A stretch of 58,830 bases of DNA, from positions 1-58,830 of IMG/VR virus record IMGVR_UViG_3300021185_000238; one strand, written 5' to 3'. A program made the translations under genes and the position numbers. The notes under the pieces are model-generated. The model had not been told where the DNA came from and did not search any database. It saw nothing but the letters and a program-made list of their open reading frames with translations. This document shows positions 40,841-51,400 of this stretch, piece by piece. Origin of the DNA: a virus. The stretch's first letter is position 1. Each line of letters begins with the position of its first letter.

Positions 40841-41517
40841 TGAGTGGTAACGGGCTACGCCGAATCAGCATACGTGGTGGCAAGTTTCACGTTATAGCTG
40901 ACGGCGAAGAAGTTACTAGGGACTTAGGCTATATGGATGTGGTGATAGTAAATGCCGCACCAGTATCTCGCGCTTACTATGGCGATGCGTATGACCCCAA
41001 TAGGGTTGCGGTACCAACGTGTTGGTCTTCTGACACACAGGTACCTTCAGTAGATGTACCCCAAGAGCAACGGCAAGCAATGCGTTGTATGGACTGCCCT
41101 CAAAATATAAGAGGTTCAGGTCAGTATGGGGGTAGGGCTTGTCGGTTCTCTCAACGACTAGCAGTTGTATTTGGGGATAACCCCGAAGAGGTGTATCAGT
41201 TACAGATACCTGCCACGTCTATATTTGGCAGTACCAATAGCGGAGACATGGGTATGCAAAACTATGCTCGGTTACTCGCTAAACATGACACACCTGTAGT
41301 TACTATCACCACCAAGATTTACTTTGATGAGGGTAGTACAGTACCAAAACTTTGCTTTAAGCCGGTAGACCGCTTAGACGAAGACACACTTGAGAGGGTT
41401 TCGGCCATGATTGACCACGAAGATACTATTCGGGCGATCACTATGTCTATCCCTATAACAAGTGAACCTGTGTCTCCGTTCAGTGCGGTGGAAGGTTTCG
41501 AGTTAAATGCAAACTAA
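40840..41517 (+). CDS. Zinc-binding protein next to the ssDNA-binding protein
   Basis: A 225-aa protein. A central Cys cluster (PTCWSSD, then MRCMDCPQNIRGSGQYGGRA and CRFSQRLAVVF) likely binds zinc. The chain ends with SPFSAVEGFE, echoing SPFGAVEGGF of the next protein, so both may share an origin or a partner. Found next to ssDNA-binding proteins in other marine phages; probably part of the replication machinery. Confidence 0.62.
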   Translation: MSGNGLRRISIRGGKFHVIADGEEVTRDLGYMDVVIVNAAPVSRAYYGDAYDPNRVAVPTCWSSDTQVPSVDVPQEQRQAMRCMDCPQNIRGSGQYGGRACRFSQRLAVVFGDNPEEVYQLQIPATSIFGSTNSGDMGMQNYARLLAKHDTPVVTITTKIYFDEGSTVPKLCFKPVDRLDEDTLERVSAMIDHEDTIRAITMSIPITSEPVSPFSAVEGFELNAN

Positions 41518-41535
41518 TTAATTAGGATTTATCAG

Positions 41536-42258
41536 ATGGCTACAAATAATCAATATGTAATCTCAAACGTCGAAGCCCTATGGCCTCGTATCAATAAGAC
41601 TTACAAGTTCGATAACGCAGAGAACCGCACTGTACCGTGTGACGCGTTTGACGAAGGCGCTAAGTATGAAACCCGCTTCCGTATGACTAAAGACCAAGCC
41701 AAGGCTCTGTTCGTGGAAATGGTTAAAGCGTATGAAGCCAAGAAAGAAAAGGGCTGGCCTGACAAGTTCGACATGCCCTTTAAGAAAGAAGAAGATGGCA
41801 CTTACACGCACAAAGCATCACTGAAAGGGGCGTACGGTAAAGACGCTACGTTTAAACCTGTACAGTACGATGCAAAAAGCGTTAAACTACCAGACGACTT
41901 CATGCTTACCACAGGTAGCACAGTCAATGTAGCAGTTACGTTTACTCCGTACAACATGCGCGAAGCAGGTGTATCTCTACGACTACGTGCAGTACAGGTT
42001 ATCAAGTACGTACCTATGGAAGCCGCATCACCGTTCGGTGCTGTAGAGGGAGGGTTCCAGTTCTCTGCGGAAGAAAATCCGTTTGAAATAGCTGAAGCCC
42101 CCGCTAAAGCCCCTGCGGAAGCAGTAACTGATGAGTTGTTTGGGGATGATGAACCCGCAAAAGTCGAGGAGCCTAAGAAGGTAGTTAAGAAGAAGGCACC
42201 CGCACCAAAAGCATCTGACGATGCACTGGCTGATATAGTAGCCGACTGGGACGACTAG
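41536..42258 (+). CDS. Single-stranded DNA-binding protein (DUF2815-like)
   Basis: A 240-aa OB-fold-like protein. NVEALWPRINKTYKFDN, FKKEEDGTYTHKASLKGAYG and VKLPDDFMLTTGSTVNVAVT follow the pattern of phage DUF2815 ssDNA-binding proteins. A Pro/Ala/Lys linker leads to an acidic aromatic tail (ALADIVADWDD), the usual docking tail of SSB and T7 gp2.5. Located between the zinc protein and the primase-helicase. Confidence 0.8.
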   Translation: MATNNQYVISNVEALWPRINKTYKFDNAENRTVPCDAFDEGAKYETRFRMTKDQAKALFVEMVKAYEAKKEKGWPDKFDMPFKKEEDGTYTHKASLKGAYGKDATFKPVQYDAKSVKLPDDFMLTTGSTVNVAVTFTPYNMREAGVSLRLRAVQVIKYVPMEAASPFGAVEGGFQFSAEENPFEIAEAPAKAPAEAVTDELFGDDEPAKVEEPKKVVKKKAPAPKASDDALADIVADWDD

Positions 42259-42349
42259 TCCCTGCAATACTGAACTGTAGCTAGGACATATTCCGAAAAG
42301 GGCGTGCAAGCGCCCCTGCTACAATACCTCTCGGATTTAGGTATTTATT

Positions 42350-45160
42350 ATGCAAGTAGAAGACTTTTTAAGAAGGGTACTGGGGGAAGATGGGCACTAC
42401 TGCCTATTCTCTTTCCGTACAAAAGATGACAGGAGGGTACAGAAGTTTTACACCTCCGTAGGGGATATGGCTGATGCCGCACGTGACCTAGATAGCAAAG
42501 GATATGATTCTTATTTTGCACTTAGTACATTTAAAGAATCAAACTCACGTAAAGTAGGCAACGTACACCAACTCAAGTCTTTCTTTTTAGACCTCGACTG
42601 CGGGGCTACCAAAGACTATCCAGATCAAGATAAAGCCCTTGTAGCATTACAGGGGTTCTGTAAGACGTTATCACTACCCAAACCTAAACTGGTTAACTCT
42701 GGCCGTGGCGTTCACGCATATTGGTTCCTATCGGAGTCGATAGGGTTGGACGACTGGCTACCTGTAGCAGAACGTCTAAAGAAGTTATGTGCTGAACACG
42801 GACTACTGGCTGACCCCGCTGTCACCGCCGATGCCGCTAGGGTACTGCGTGTACCTACTACGCACAACTACAAGACCGATCCACCATCACCTGTAGAGTT
42901 CTTTGGAGATGACCATCCTGATGACGTAGACTTTGACAAGTTCTCTACGCTATTGGGAGGGGGGTTGATACCAGTTCCCAAGAAAATGACCCCGTCCGGT
43001 AGCAATGCTGTCATGGATGCGTTGATGGGTAACAAGCAAAACAAGTTTAAAGACATCATAGCTAAGACCATGAACGGCACTGGTTGCGACCAGATAAAAA
43101 CTATATGGAAAGACCAAGAGAATTGCAGTGAACCCATGTGGAGGGCGGGGCTGTCTATCGCTAAGTTCTGCGTAGACTCCGAATCTGCGGCTCACAACAT
43201 ATCTAAGAAGCACGAGGGGTACACTCCCGAAGACACACGGGAGAAGATGGAACTGATTAAAGGCCCATACAAGTGTACGTCTTTTGACGAGTTTAACCCT
43301 GACGTATGCCCGAACTGTCCTAACTGGGGCAAGATAAAATCCCCCATAGTGTTAGGCAGTAGCGTGGTGGAGGCAACGGAGGCAGACAACATCGTAGAAG
43401 TACCCGCGTTAGACCTCCCCTTTGCACCTGCTACTACCTACGTTATTCCGGCGTACCCTAGACCATTCTTTAGGGGAACCAACGGTGGTGTTTACATACG
43501 GACTACCAATGCCGAGGGCGACCCTGACGAGAAGGTCGTGTACCACAATGACCTGTACGTGGTTAAGCGTATACAAGACGTGGAGATGGGTGAAGCTGTA
43601 GTTGTTAGGCTACACCTACCTAAAGATGGAGTGAGGGAGTTCACAATCCCGCTTACCTCCGTTACCTCCAAAGAAGAATTACGGAAGCAGATGTCCATGA
43701 ACGGGGTTGCTGTTTCGAGGATGGACGATCTTATGACTTATATGACTACTTGGGTAAACGAGTTACAGGCTACCAGTGTTGCAGACGAAGCACGTAGGCA
43801 GTTTGGATGGACTGATGATTCGTACACATCGTTTGTAGTAGGCAACCAAGAAATATTTGAAGATAGTATAAAGGCCAATCCTCCTTCCACCCCCACGGTG
43901 GGCTTGTTCCATGCGTTTGAACCCAAGGGTACTTTGCAAGAGTGGATCGACATGGCTAACTTCTACGACCGTGACGGGTTTGAACTACATCAGTACATAG
44001 TTGCGTCCGCGTTTGGATCACCTCTTATGGCACTTAGTCCGGTAGCTTGCTCGGGGTTCCACGTGCATAGTAAGGAGAGTGGCCTTGGTAAAACTACTGC
44101 TATGTTCGTAGGGGCATCTGTATGGGGCAACCCCGAAGAGTTAGTGCTGGATAAGAACGATACGCAGAACTCTAGGATGCTACGTGGAGAAGTGTACCAT
44201 AACCTGCCACTGTACATTGACGAGATGACTAACGCTAAAGGCGACGACCTATCAGACATGGTGTACCAACTGACTGGGGGTAAGCAGAGGAACCGCATGA
44301 CTGGCGGTGGAGCAAATACGGAACGGGCACGGGGTAAGCCTTGGAGCCTACAGGCTGTCACTACAGGTAACACTAGCATCATCGAAAAGATAAGCATGTA
44401 CAAGAATGGGCCGAAGGCGGAGGCTCAACGTATGCTAGAGACCAAGGCAGTTAAGCTGTTTAAAGAAGCGGGAACTAAGAGCATTACTGATGCTCACGCA
44501 CGCAACGCTGTGTCTATATACGGCCACGCCGGAACGGTTTACATACAGTACGTTATGAAGAACCTAGAAGAAGTAAAGAAGCTACGCGACTCCGTGCAGG
44601 CAAAGATAGATGAAGTGGCAGGACTCACCGCTGAGAACCGATTCTGGTCAGCAGGTGCGGCAAACAACCTGACAGGTGTACTCGTGGCTAAGAAGATAGG
44701 ACTAGTTAACTACGACACTAACAAGCTGTTTAAGTATGTTATCAAGTTACTACGTGAGAACTTAAATGCGGTAGCTGACATGGGTTCTTCTGCGGCAGAT
44801 ACCCTCAACGACTATATCCACGAGCATTGGGGTAGCATACTTAAAATCAAGAGTAGTGACGACCTACGCAAGAATCAGGGCAACGGCATGGACGACCTAG
44901 TTATACCCGAACTAGACCCTAAAGTGCGGCTAGTTGGTAGGTATGAGACTGACCTCAAACGTGCGTACCTAATACCTAAACCGCTGAAGGCATGGTGTGG
45001 GCGACAGCAGATAAACTACGGATCGTTTATACAGGAACTCAAAGATGGCTTTGGGGCTAAGACCACTAAGGTGCGACTTACTAAAGGTACTACTACCGTG
45101 TTACCTCTAACGCACGCGTTGTTTGTGGACTGCTCTAAGGTAGATGTAGAGACACAGTAA
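42350..45160 (+). CDS. Primase-helicase (AEP primase + DUF927-type helicase)
   Basis: A 936-aa fusion. The N-terminal archaeo-eukaryotic-type primase has LDLDCG (Asp81, Asp83), NSGRGVHAYW (His122) and AARVLRVPTTHNYK (near residue 170). A Cys-rich linker (VCPNCPNWG) may bind zinc. The helicase part has Walker A GLGKTT (578-583), Walker B PLYIDEMT and TGGKQRNRMTGGG, typical of DUF927 helicases. It would prime and unwind DNA for the family A polymerase. A small GGGCG...CGCCC hairpin lies in its leader near 42300. Confidence 0.88.
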   Translation: MQVEDFLRRVLGEDGHYCLFSFRTKDDRRVQKFYTSVGDMADAARDLDSKGYDSYFALSTFKESNSRKVGNVHQLKSFFLDLDCGATKDYPDQDKALVALQGFCKTLSLPKPKLVNSGRGVHAYWFLSESIGLDDWLPVAERLKKLCAEHGLLADPAVTADAARVLRVPTTHNYKTDPPSPVEFFGDDHPDDVDFDKFSTLLGGGLIPVPKKMTPSGSNAVMDALMGNKQNKFKDIIAKTMNGTGCDQIKTIWKDQENCSEPMWRAGLSIAKFCVDSESAAHNISKKHEGYTPEDTREKMELIKGPYKCTSFDEFNPDVCPNCPNWGKIKSPIVLGSSVVEATEADNIVEVPALDLPFAPATTYVIPAYPRPFFRGTNGGVYIRTTNAEGDPDEKVVYHNDLYVVKRIQDVEMGEAVVVRLHLPKDGVREFTIPLTSVTSKEELRKQMSMNGVAVSRMDDLMTYMTTWVNELQATSVADEARRQFGWTDDSYTSFVVGNQEIFEDSIKANPPSTPTVGLFHAFEPKGTLQEWIDMANFYDRDGFELHQYIVASAFGSPLMALSPVACSGFHVHSKESGLGKTTAMFVGASVWGNPEELVLDKNDTQNSRMLRGEVYHNLPLYIDEMTNAKGDDLSDMVYQLTGGKQRNRMTGGGANTERARGKPWSLQAVTTGNTSIIEKISMYKNGPKAEAQRMLETKAVKLFKEAGTKSITDAHARNAVSIYGHAGTVYIQYVMKNLEEVKKLRDSVQAKIDEVAGLTAENRFWSAGAANNLTGVLVAKKIGLVNYDTNKLFKYVIKLLRENLNAVADMGSSAADTLNDYIHEHWGSILKIKSSDDLRKNQGNGMDDLVIPELDPKVRLVGRYETDLKRAYLIPKPLKAWCGRQQINYGSFIQELKDGFGAKTTKVRLTKGTTTVLPLTHALFVDCSKVDVETQ

Positions 45161-45161
45161 C

Positions 45162-45377
45162 GTGTTAATGGTAGATGACATATCCCCTGACGGAATAAAA
45201 ATCGTAACAAACTGGGGCGCTATGCACGTGGGAGCATCTGTGTTTATCCCGTGTCTAAACACACAAGTAGCTAAGGAACAGGTCGTAAAGCTGTTTAAAC
45301 GTAAGAAATGGCAAGTTAAAACAAAAATAGCCATAGAAAATGGCAAATTAGGTATACGTATCTGGCGGACTATATGA
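45162..45377 (+). CDS. Small conserved hypothetical protein
   Basis: A 71-aa basic protein from GTG 45162 (or ATG 45168, same frame). Blocks are GIKIVTNWGAMHVGASVFIP and a basic KLFKRKKWQVKTK end. Its form suggests a small nucleic-acid binding or replication accessory protein. Last gene on the rightward arm. Confidence 0.6.
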   Translation: MLMVDDISPDGIKIVTNWGAMHVGASVFIPCLNTQVAKEQVVKLFKRKKWQVKTKIAIENGKLGIRIWRTI

Positions 45378-45433
45378 TACTATATGGGACGTAGTGGGAA
45401 TCTCCCCTGACTCACTATGGTTATACCCCTCTC

Positions 45434-45471
45434 AACCCCCTGCTCGTTTCCGAGGCGACAGGGGGTTTTTT
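45434..45471 (+). terminator. Terminator at the meeting of the two arms
   Basis: A 9-bp stem AACCCCCTG/CAGGGGGTT (45434-45442 with 45459-45467) with an inner hairpin loop runs into six T (45466-45471). It ends rightward transcripts; its T-run overlaps the stop codon of the convergent giant gene. On the minus strand no T-run follows, so it is probably one-directional. Confidence 0.88.
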
Positions 45472-48400
45472 ATCTAGGGTAAACCGCATCTAACGCGGCC
45501 TCATCTACCAAGTTTAGGAGTTTAGGGTTTACGTATAAACCGTTCGCACGTTGCATACTCGCAGTCGTCTGTACATCACGCAGTAAGGCTTCAGCCAAAC
45601 TACTTCGGGTTATAACGACAGTGGGGTTTTTATCGTTAAAAGCAATTATTTTTGGCATTATTTTATCTAGTCTTTGCGAATCATCTATCATGTACGACGT
45701 GATATACTCGCTCATTAGGTCTTTTCTTTGCTTACCTATGGCCCTCGCCTTTTTACTTACCCTAGCGTTCACTTCCTGCTGTAATGCGTACCCCATAGGA
45801 GGAAAACCTACGCCACTAAGTAACAAATCTTTATTGGTTAGTCCTTCGTATATAGCAGCACGTGACCTACCTTGCGTTGTCTTGGTATACATACCCCTCT
45901 CTTGATAAAATCGCCCTACAGGAGTTACCCTATACAGGTTAGTAACACCCGCAGGTAGAAAATTTTCAATGGCTCGCTGATAATTCTCTTTTTTTACGTC
46001 TTCGATCCCTCTAATAATTCTCTTTACAGTGCTCCATGCAGGGCCACCCGTAAACATAGCTACAAGTTCTTCTTCTGTGGGTTCTGGGTTGTACCTGTTC
46101 TCTTGAAACAGCAAGTTTGTAAGGGCTACACGCTGAGACACGTCTACACCTGAGTAGTAAGACAGTGGCCCTTTATATGCCATAAGCCCCAAATGAATGT
46201 CATCGAAGACGGCTGTCAGAGCGTGCTGTAGTTCGGCCCTAGTCATATCCTCATCGTCTTCTTTAAACAAGTCCCTTACGAACTGTACGATCCCAAACAA
46301 GGGCATACCCTGCACACCGGCAACAGCAAATGCGGTCAGGTTAACGCCTACTATAGCTTTTAATGCTTGCGTCCTTATCTCGTTCCTTTCTTGGCGCGGC
46401 ATGTCCTTGGTGCCTCCAACGACTAGGTCGTAGTGACTCTTTATCATAGTAGTGTACATACGCATACCGAAACTCTTGTACATACCTGCAATGCGTCCTA
46501 AGTTAGCGCGTATGAGTCGGGGGGTAGTCTCCAGAGTCGCGCCGCCATTTAATTCGTGAGTTACGTACGCCGCTTCCTCTGCCGCAAACTTTCTCTTAGC
46601 CTCTGTATTACTTGGCACGTCAACAAACTTAGCTTGTAGTTTACTGTACACTCGCTTACTAGAATCCATCTGCTGTAACAGTAAGTCGTAACTAGCAAGT
46701 AAAGAAGACTGCCGGTTAAACCTCTCAGCCGAGTTAAACATAATAGCCGAAGTCTCTCCCCACCAGTCTAGGCTCGTCCACTTCTTAGTTCTCTTCTCCC
46801 CACTGGCCTCTACCGCCGCAGATATATCCATACCTACTGTAGTCTCTATAAGCCCTTGCTCCAGAGCGTGCTTTATCAGGGGTATGTCTCGTTCAAGCGC
46901 CTCTATATCTCTTTTAACCTGCGCTGTATCGTCTAAAGACAGGGGATTCTTAGCGGAGGATATTAACTGCTTTCGCTTACTTTCTTTCAGCGTGACTTGC
47001 AACTCTATAGCAACCTTACCGTTACGTGTTACTTTGACTTGCTTAACGTCGTAGTCTCTGTCTATCCTGTTACCCCTAGCCATTACTCTTGCCGTAGCAC
47101 TGTTGAGCGCCCCAACGGTAGCGTCTATACCGTACACAGAAGCTAGGTTGGGAAATACCATTGTGGGGAGTTGAGCCAAATTAACAAGTGCTGATGACGC
47201 GTTAAAACCAATGGTGTATATGAAGGCTATCTGATTAGCAATCTTAGCGCCCTTCTCAAACATATTGTTTGGAGACCCAGACAGAGCAAAGTCAGCCCTA
47301 TCCAGCAGTTCATTGCGGGTATAGTTACGTAACGCAGTACTCTTCCACTTAGGGTCTATAGACTTAGGGTCTCCCGCCGCCTCAATTATTTTTTCTTTAA
47401 GAGCAGATATTTTTGCGGCGCTTCTAATCTTAGCTATTTGCGCGGCTAGGCTATAGCCTTTTTTCTCTAAGCCTAGTGCTGCATTGGGTTCAAACCCGTA
47501 CACGTTATTACGTCCTTGTAGAGACTTAGCGAAGGCAGTCTCTGGTAATGTATTGATGAACATGTTCATCACCGAAGTCTGTATATCCGGCGAAATATCA
47601 TTAGCCCTTAGTAGCTGTAGTATGTCTGCCACAAGTGATCCAGAAGGAGCTGTTTTGTTGAACTGCTTAATGTCCATGTCGGCATCGTATGTCCTGACTC
47701 CCTCCACTCCACCTATAGCATCTTTCGCCGCGTTTAAGGCCGCCGCTTCCTGCTCTCCTTTAGTCTGGAACATAAGAAACACGGGTTGTTCTTTACCATC
47801 TACCTTAACACTGTAGGCTACCTTGTATTTTCCCTCCCGTACTAACGGGAAGTACACGTCTAGAGCACCTTTCCCCGCCAACTCTCTGGCTATCCTGTCC
47901 TTCATTTTTGCGGCTAATTCCTTGTTGTCGCCGGAAGTACTATCAATTTGCCCGAATACCACATCCAACAGATCATCGAACTGCCCTTTATACAGCTTGC
48001 GTTGTCTTCTGAACTCCGCCTGCCCTCTCTCCCCTATATTATCCCAGTGCTCTCGCTGGTCTAACCACACGTCAAACAAGTCTCTGCCGTCACCAGCTTC
48101 TTTACCTTCATACCTAGTTCTAGCGTCTACTTTACTTAATTCGGGGTCTACTCCATATATAGTAGCGCCAAACTTAGTGCTGTATATTAGAGTGTTAAAC
48201 GAATCAACTACTTTACTATCTACGGAATTTGCCCAATCTCTAAATTTAACTAGTACGGACTCTACGGATTTCTGCCCTAAACCTATCTGTACCCTTTGCG
48301 CACTAATTGCCCTATACAAATCATACCCTAGCTGCCCAAACCCTGTGTTTCTGGCTACATCTCCTAGAGTCTGTAAGTCAAGTGCGCCAAGTGCAAGTTG

Positions 48401-51400
48401 AGTAGGCTGCTTGGCCATGTCTACGCCTTTAAAGAAGAACTCTCTCAAAGTCGCAAGTCTCTGACTACTAGAAGATGACTTACGCTCTAACCCTCTAAAT
48501 ATAGCCTTGGCCAACGGAGAAGTAGCGGGACGCCATTTGTCCTCCCCCGTAAAGTCTCTCACAGCAGATTGCGTTTCCATCGCGGCTAGCTTATCCATAC
48601 CCCTAAAATTTGAGTCGGTGGACAGCATGGTCAGTATAGTTTGGTCTACTGCTGTTAAAGCGGAGCCGCTAAACTCTACATTTACGTCTCCTCCAATACC
48701 GGATACCTTACTCCCTGCACGCTTTACCGCGCCGTACGCTCTACGCACTATATTAGTAACCGCATCAAAAAACGCCTGTAAGGCAGTGTAATCCTTACCC
48801 TGAGAGTTTAATTCCGCCAGACGAAGCTGAAACGCTGGGTTGCTAAATGCTTCTGCTACAAATTCACGTATGTTAGTTATGTTGTCGAATTGCTTAATCT
48901 TGCCGCTTGCTACGAGGTCGTTATATAGCTTTTGTATTTTCTTGGTGTTGGGGTCAGACGGATTATTAAGCGTAGCAACAGTAGCCGCGTGAGTAATCTC
49001 GTGCAGTAGAGTATGTACTGTAAGGGGGTTGTCGGAGTTGATAAATATAGTGTTGGAGTCCGCGTCGTATACCCCTGCTATAACATTATCATCTGTTCTA
49101 GGAGTGTACCCTATACTTTCTAGGTCTCCGGTGTTTACTACCTCTACCTTTACCCCATCAACTACGTTAGATAACGCTTTTATTACCTGCTTAACGCGGT
49201 TATTCTTGGTTCCTCTAGCAAGCGCCTGCATAGCGCCGGGTAAATCTCCTTTGGATAACAACTCTATAACGTCTTTAGATAAGTCCGTATCCATAGTTGC
49301 TGCAACATCTACATCTAACTCTAGGAAATCGTACCCGAACTCTTTTTGTATTTTATATATTCTTGCGCTTTCTTTAATGAGGTCAGGGCTGGCATCCGCA
49401 AAGAACTTTTTGGATTCGGCATCTCTCTTACTACGGGGTACGTCGTGCATGGCTAAGTTGTAAGCAGCGATAACGTCTTCTCGTGTTATGCCCTTAACTT
49501 TTGTAAACTTCTCTACAGCCGCATCTATTATTTCTTGTTTAGTAGTCTTGGGTTTAGGCTTAACGTCTTTACGAGCGTCTAAGTTAGCCTCTGCTTCTGA
49601 AACTTTCTTGGCGTCTTGCCTATCTTTTTTAGCTTTATTTCTAGCTTCGGCTTTAGCCTTTTTAGCTTCAGCGCGTTTTACAGCAAGCACTTCCGCTAGT
49701 TGTTTTAAGTTAGTCTCTGGATCACTGCTAGCGTTAGCGTAGGACTCTGCCCGCTCAACATTCCGTTTAGCCGTGGTGGTCAGTAACCCTTTGTTATTAG
49801 TAGAAGTGTAATCTAAGCTATTGTTGTTTATAACCTTGGCAAAGTTAGCGTCCGCAGATTCTTGGGCGGATTTTCGCTTACTTACTTCCTTTTTCTTCCT
49901 CGCACTTTTATCTGCTGTCTTAGCACGAGTTGTTTCTACCCTGCCCTCGGTGTCTAGTATTTCCTGTGCTTCTGCGGCGTCTGCTTCGGCATCAGCTATT
50001 TCTTGGGCGCTACCCACCTCTTGCAGGCTTTCTTGTGTCCTTGCATCGGCCTCTCGTTCTGCCAGCATAGCTGCATCAGCAGCGGCAGCTTCGCCCTTCT
50101 TTATTATTCCTTCTTCCGCTAACTTTAAACGTGCCTTCGTATCAACCATACGTGCCCTGACCTGTCGCATAGTCTCAGCACTTAAATTATTCGTCGCCCA
50201 GTCTAGTACCTTTTGCCCGTTTTCTCCGCCGGTAGATTCTAGGTTGGGTGCTAGCGGGTCTACTTCACCAGACTTTTTATTAGGTTTTTTGTATACAACA
50301 CTCTCAGGATCAGCCACGTCATATATGGCGCTATCCAAGGCGCTATCAAGATCGTCAAATTGATTAAGGTACTTATGCACAACAGTGTTCGCGTTGTATG
50401 CTTCTTTCTGCCCTGCATCGTACCCATCGGGGGCTTTATCTTTTCTTGGGGTGTTTTTTAATCCGTTTGCTCTGGACGTATCTCTACCCGAAGCTGCGTG
50501 AGGCTTCACAGTAAAACGAGTCCTACCAGTAAACCTGAACTTCCCCGTCTCTGGGTTAATAGTGGGTGCTACCGTCGTATCCTCACTAGAAGGGACAAAC
50601 CCGACCGCTTCCAGCTTCTTCTGCATATCTGTTTTCGGCTTTGCTTTCGGCTTTGCTTTCGGCTTTGCTTTCGGCTTTACCGCAGGGGTAGTTGTTTCTA
50701 CCGCAGGTGTAGTTGTTTCTACCGCAGGTGTAGTTGTTAATGCACCACGCTTAGTTCCTTTTCCTGTTCTAGCAGGGCTAGTGCTTTCGACAGGGCTGTC
50801 CAATCCTGCAACGTCAGTTGGTGCAGTATCTCTGGCACCTTCAAGGGTCTCTCCCCCTGCCACGACTGCTGGACTATCTTGAACGCTGTCTCTACCTCTT
50901 TCTGTGTCAACTGCTGTAGTAAGTCCACGTTTGGCTCCTTTCTCAGGTATTAACGCTTCCATTTCAGCCACGTCAGAGTCCGCAGCGGTTAGCTTTTCAT
51001 CTTCAGCTTGCTCTGCGGCTAACCTCCCCGCTTCTGTGTCGCGGTCAGCGAGTTGGAAGTTAACGGCTTTTTGTATAGCACCTGCTTCTGTCTCAGTAAT
51101 TATTGAGTCTGTTACGCCCTCGGCCTCTAGCGCACTCTGGAAGGCTTTACCCAAAGAGTTGTAATTAGTTGTGGGGTTTTGCTCTATAACTTCTTGTAGT
51201 ATGGCTTCTCTACGCCGAGCGGTGTCGGATAGTGTGCGACCTTCTACCCTACCAGTTATACTTTCTAGTTCTGATTCCTGCTCTAACTCTTGCCTTTGAT
51301 CTGCGGTGCGCGTTCGCTCTTGAGCCTTTATGTCTTCTTCCGCTTGTATTTCTGCGTAGGCGTCATCGTCTACTAATTCTTGTATTTCAGCGGTTTCGGA

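Noticed and set aside
45434-45471. Two-way terminator
   Set aside because: On the minus strand the stem is not followed by a T-run, so only rightward termination is supported.
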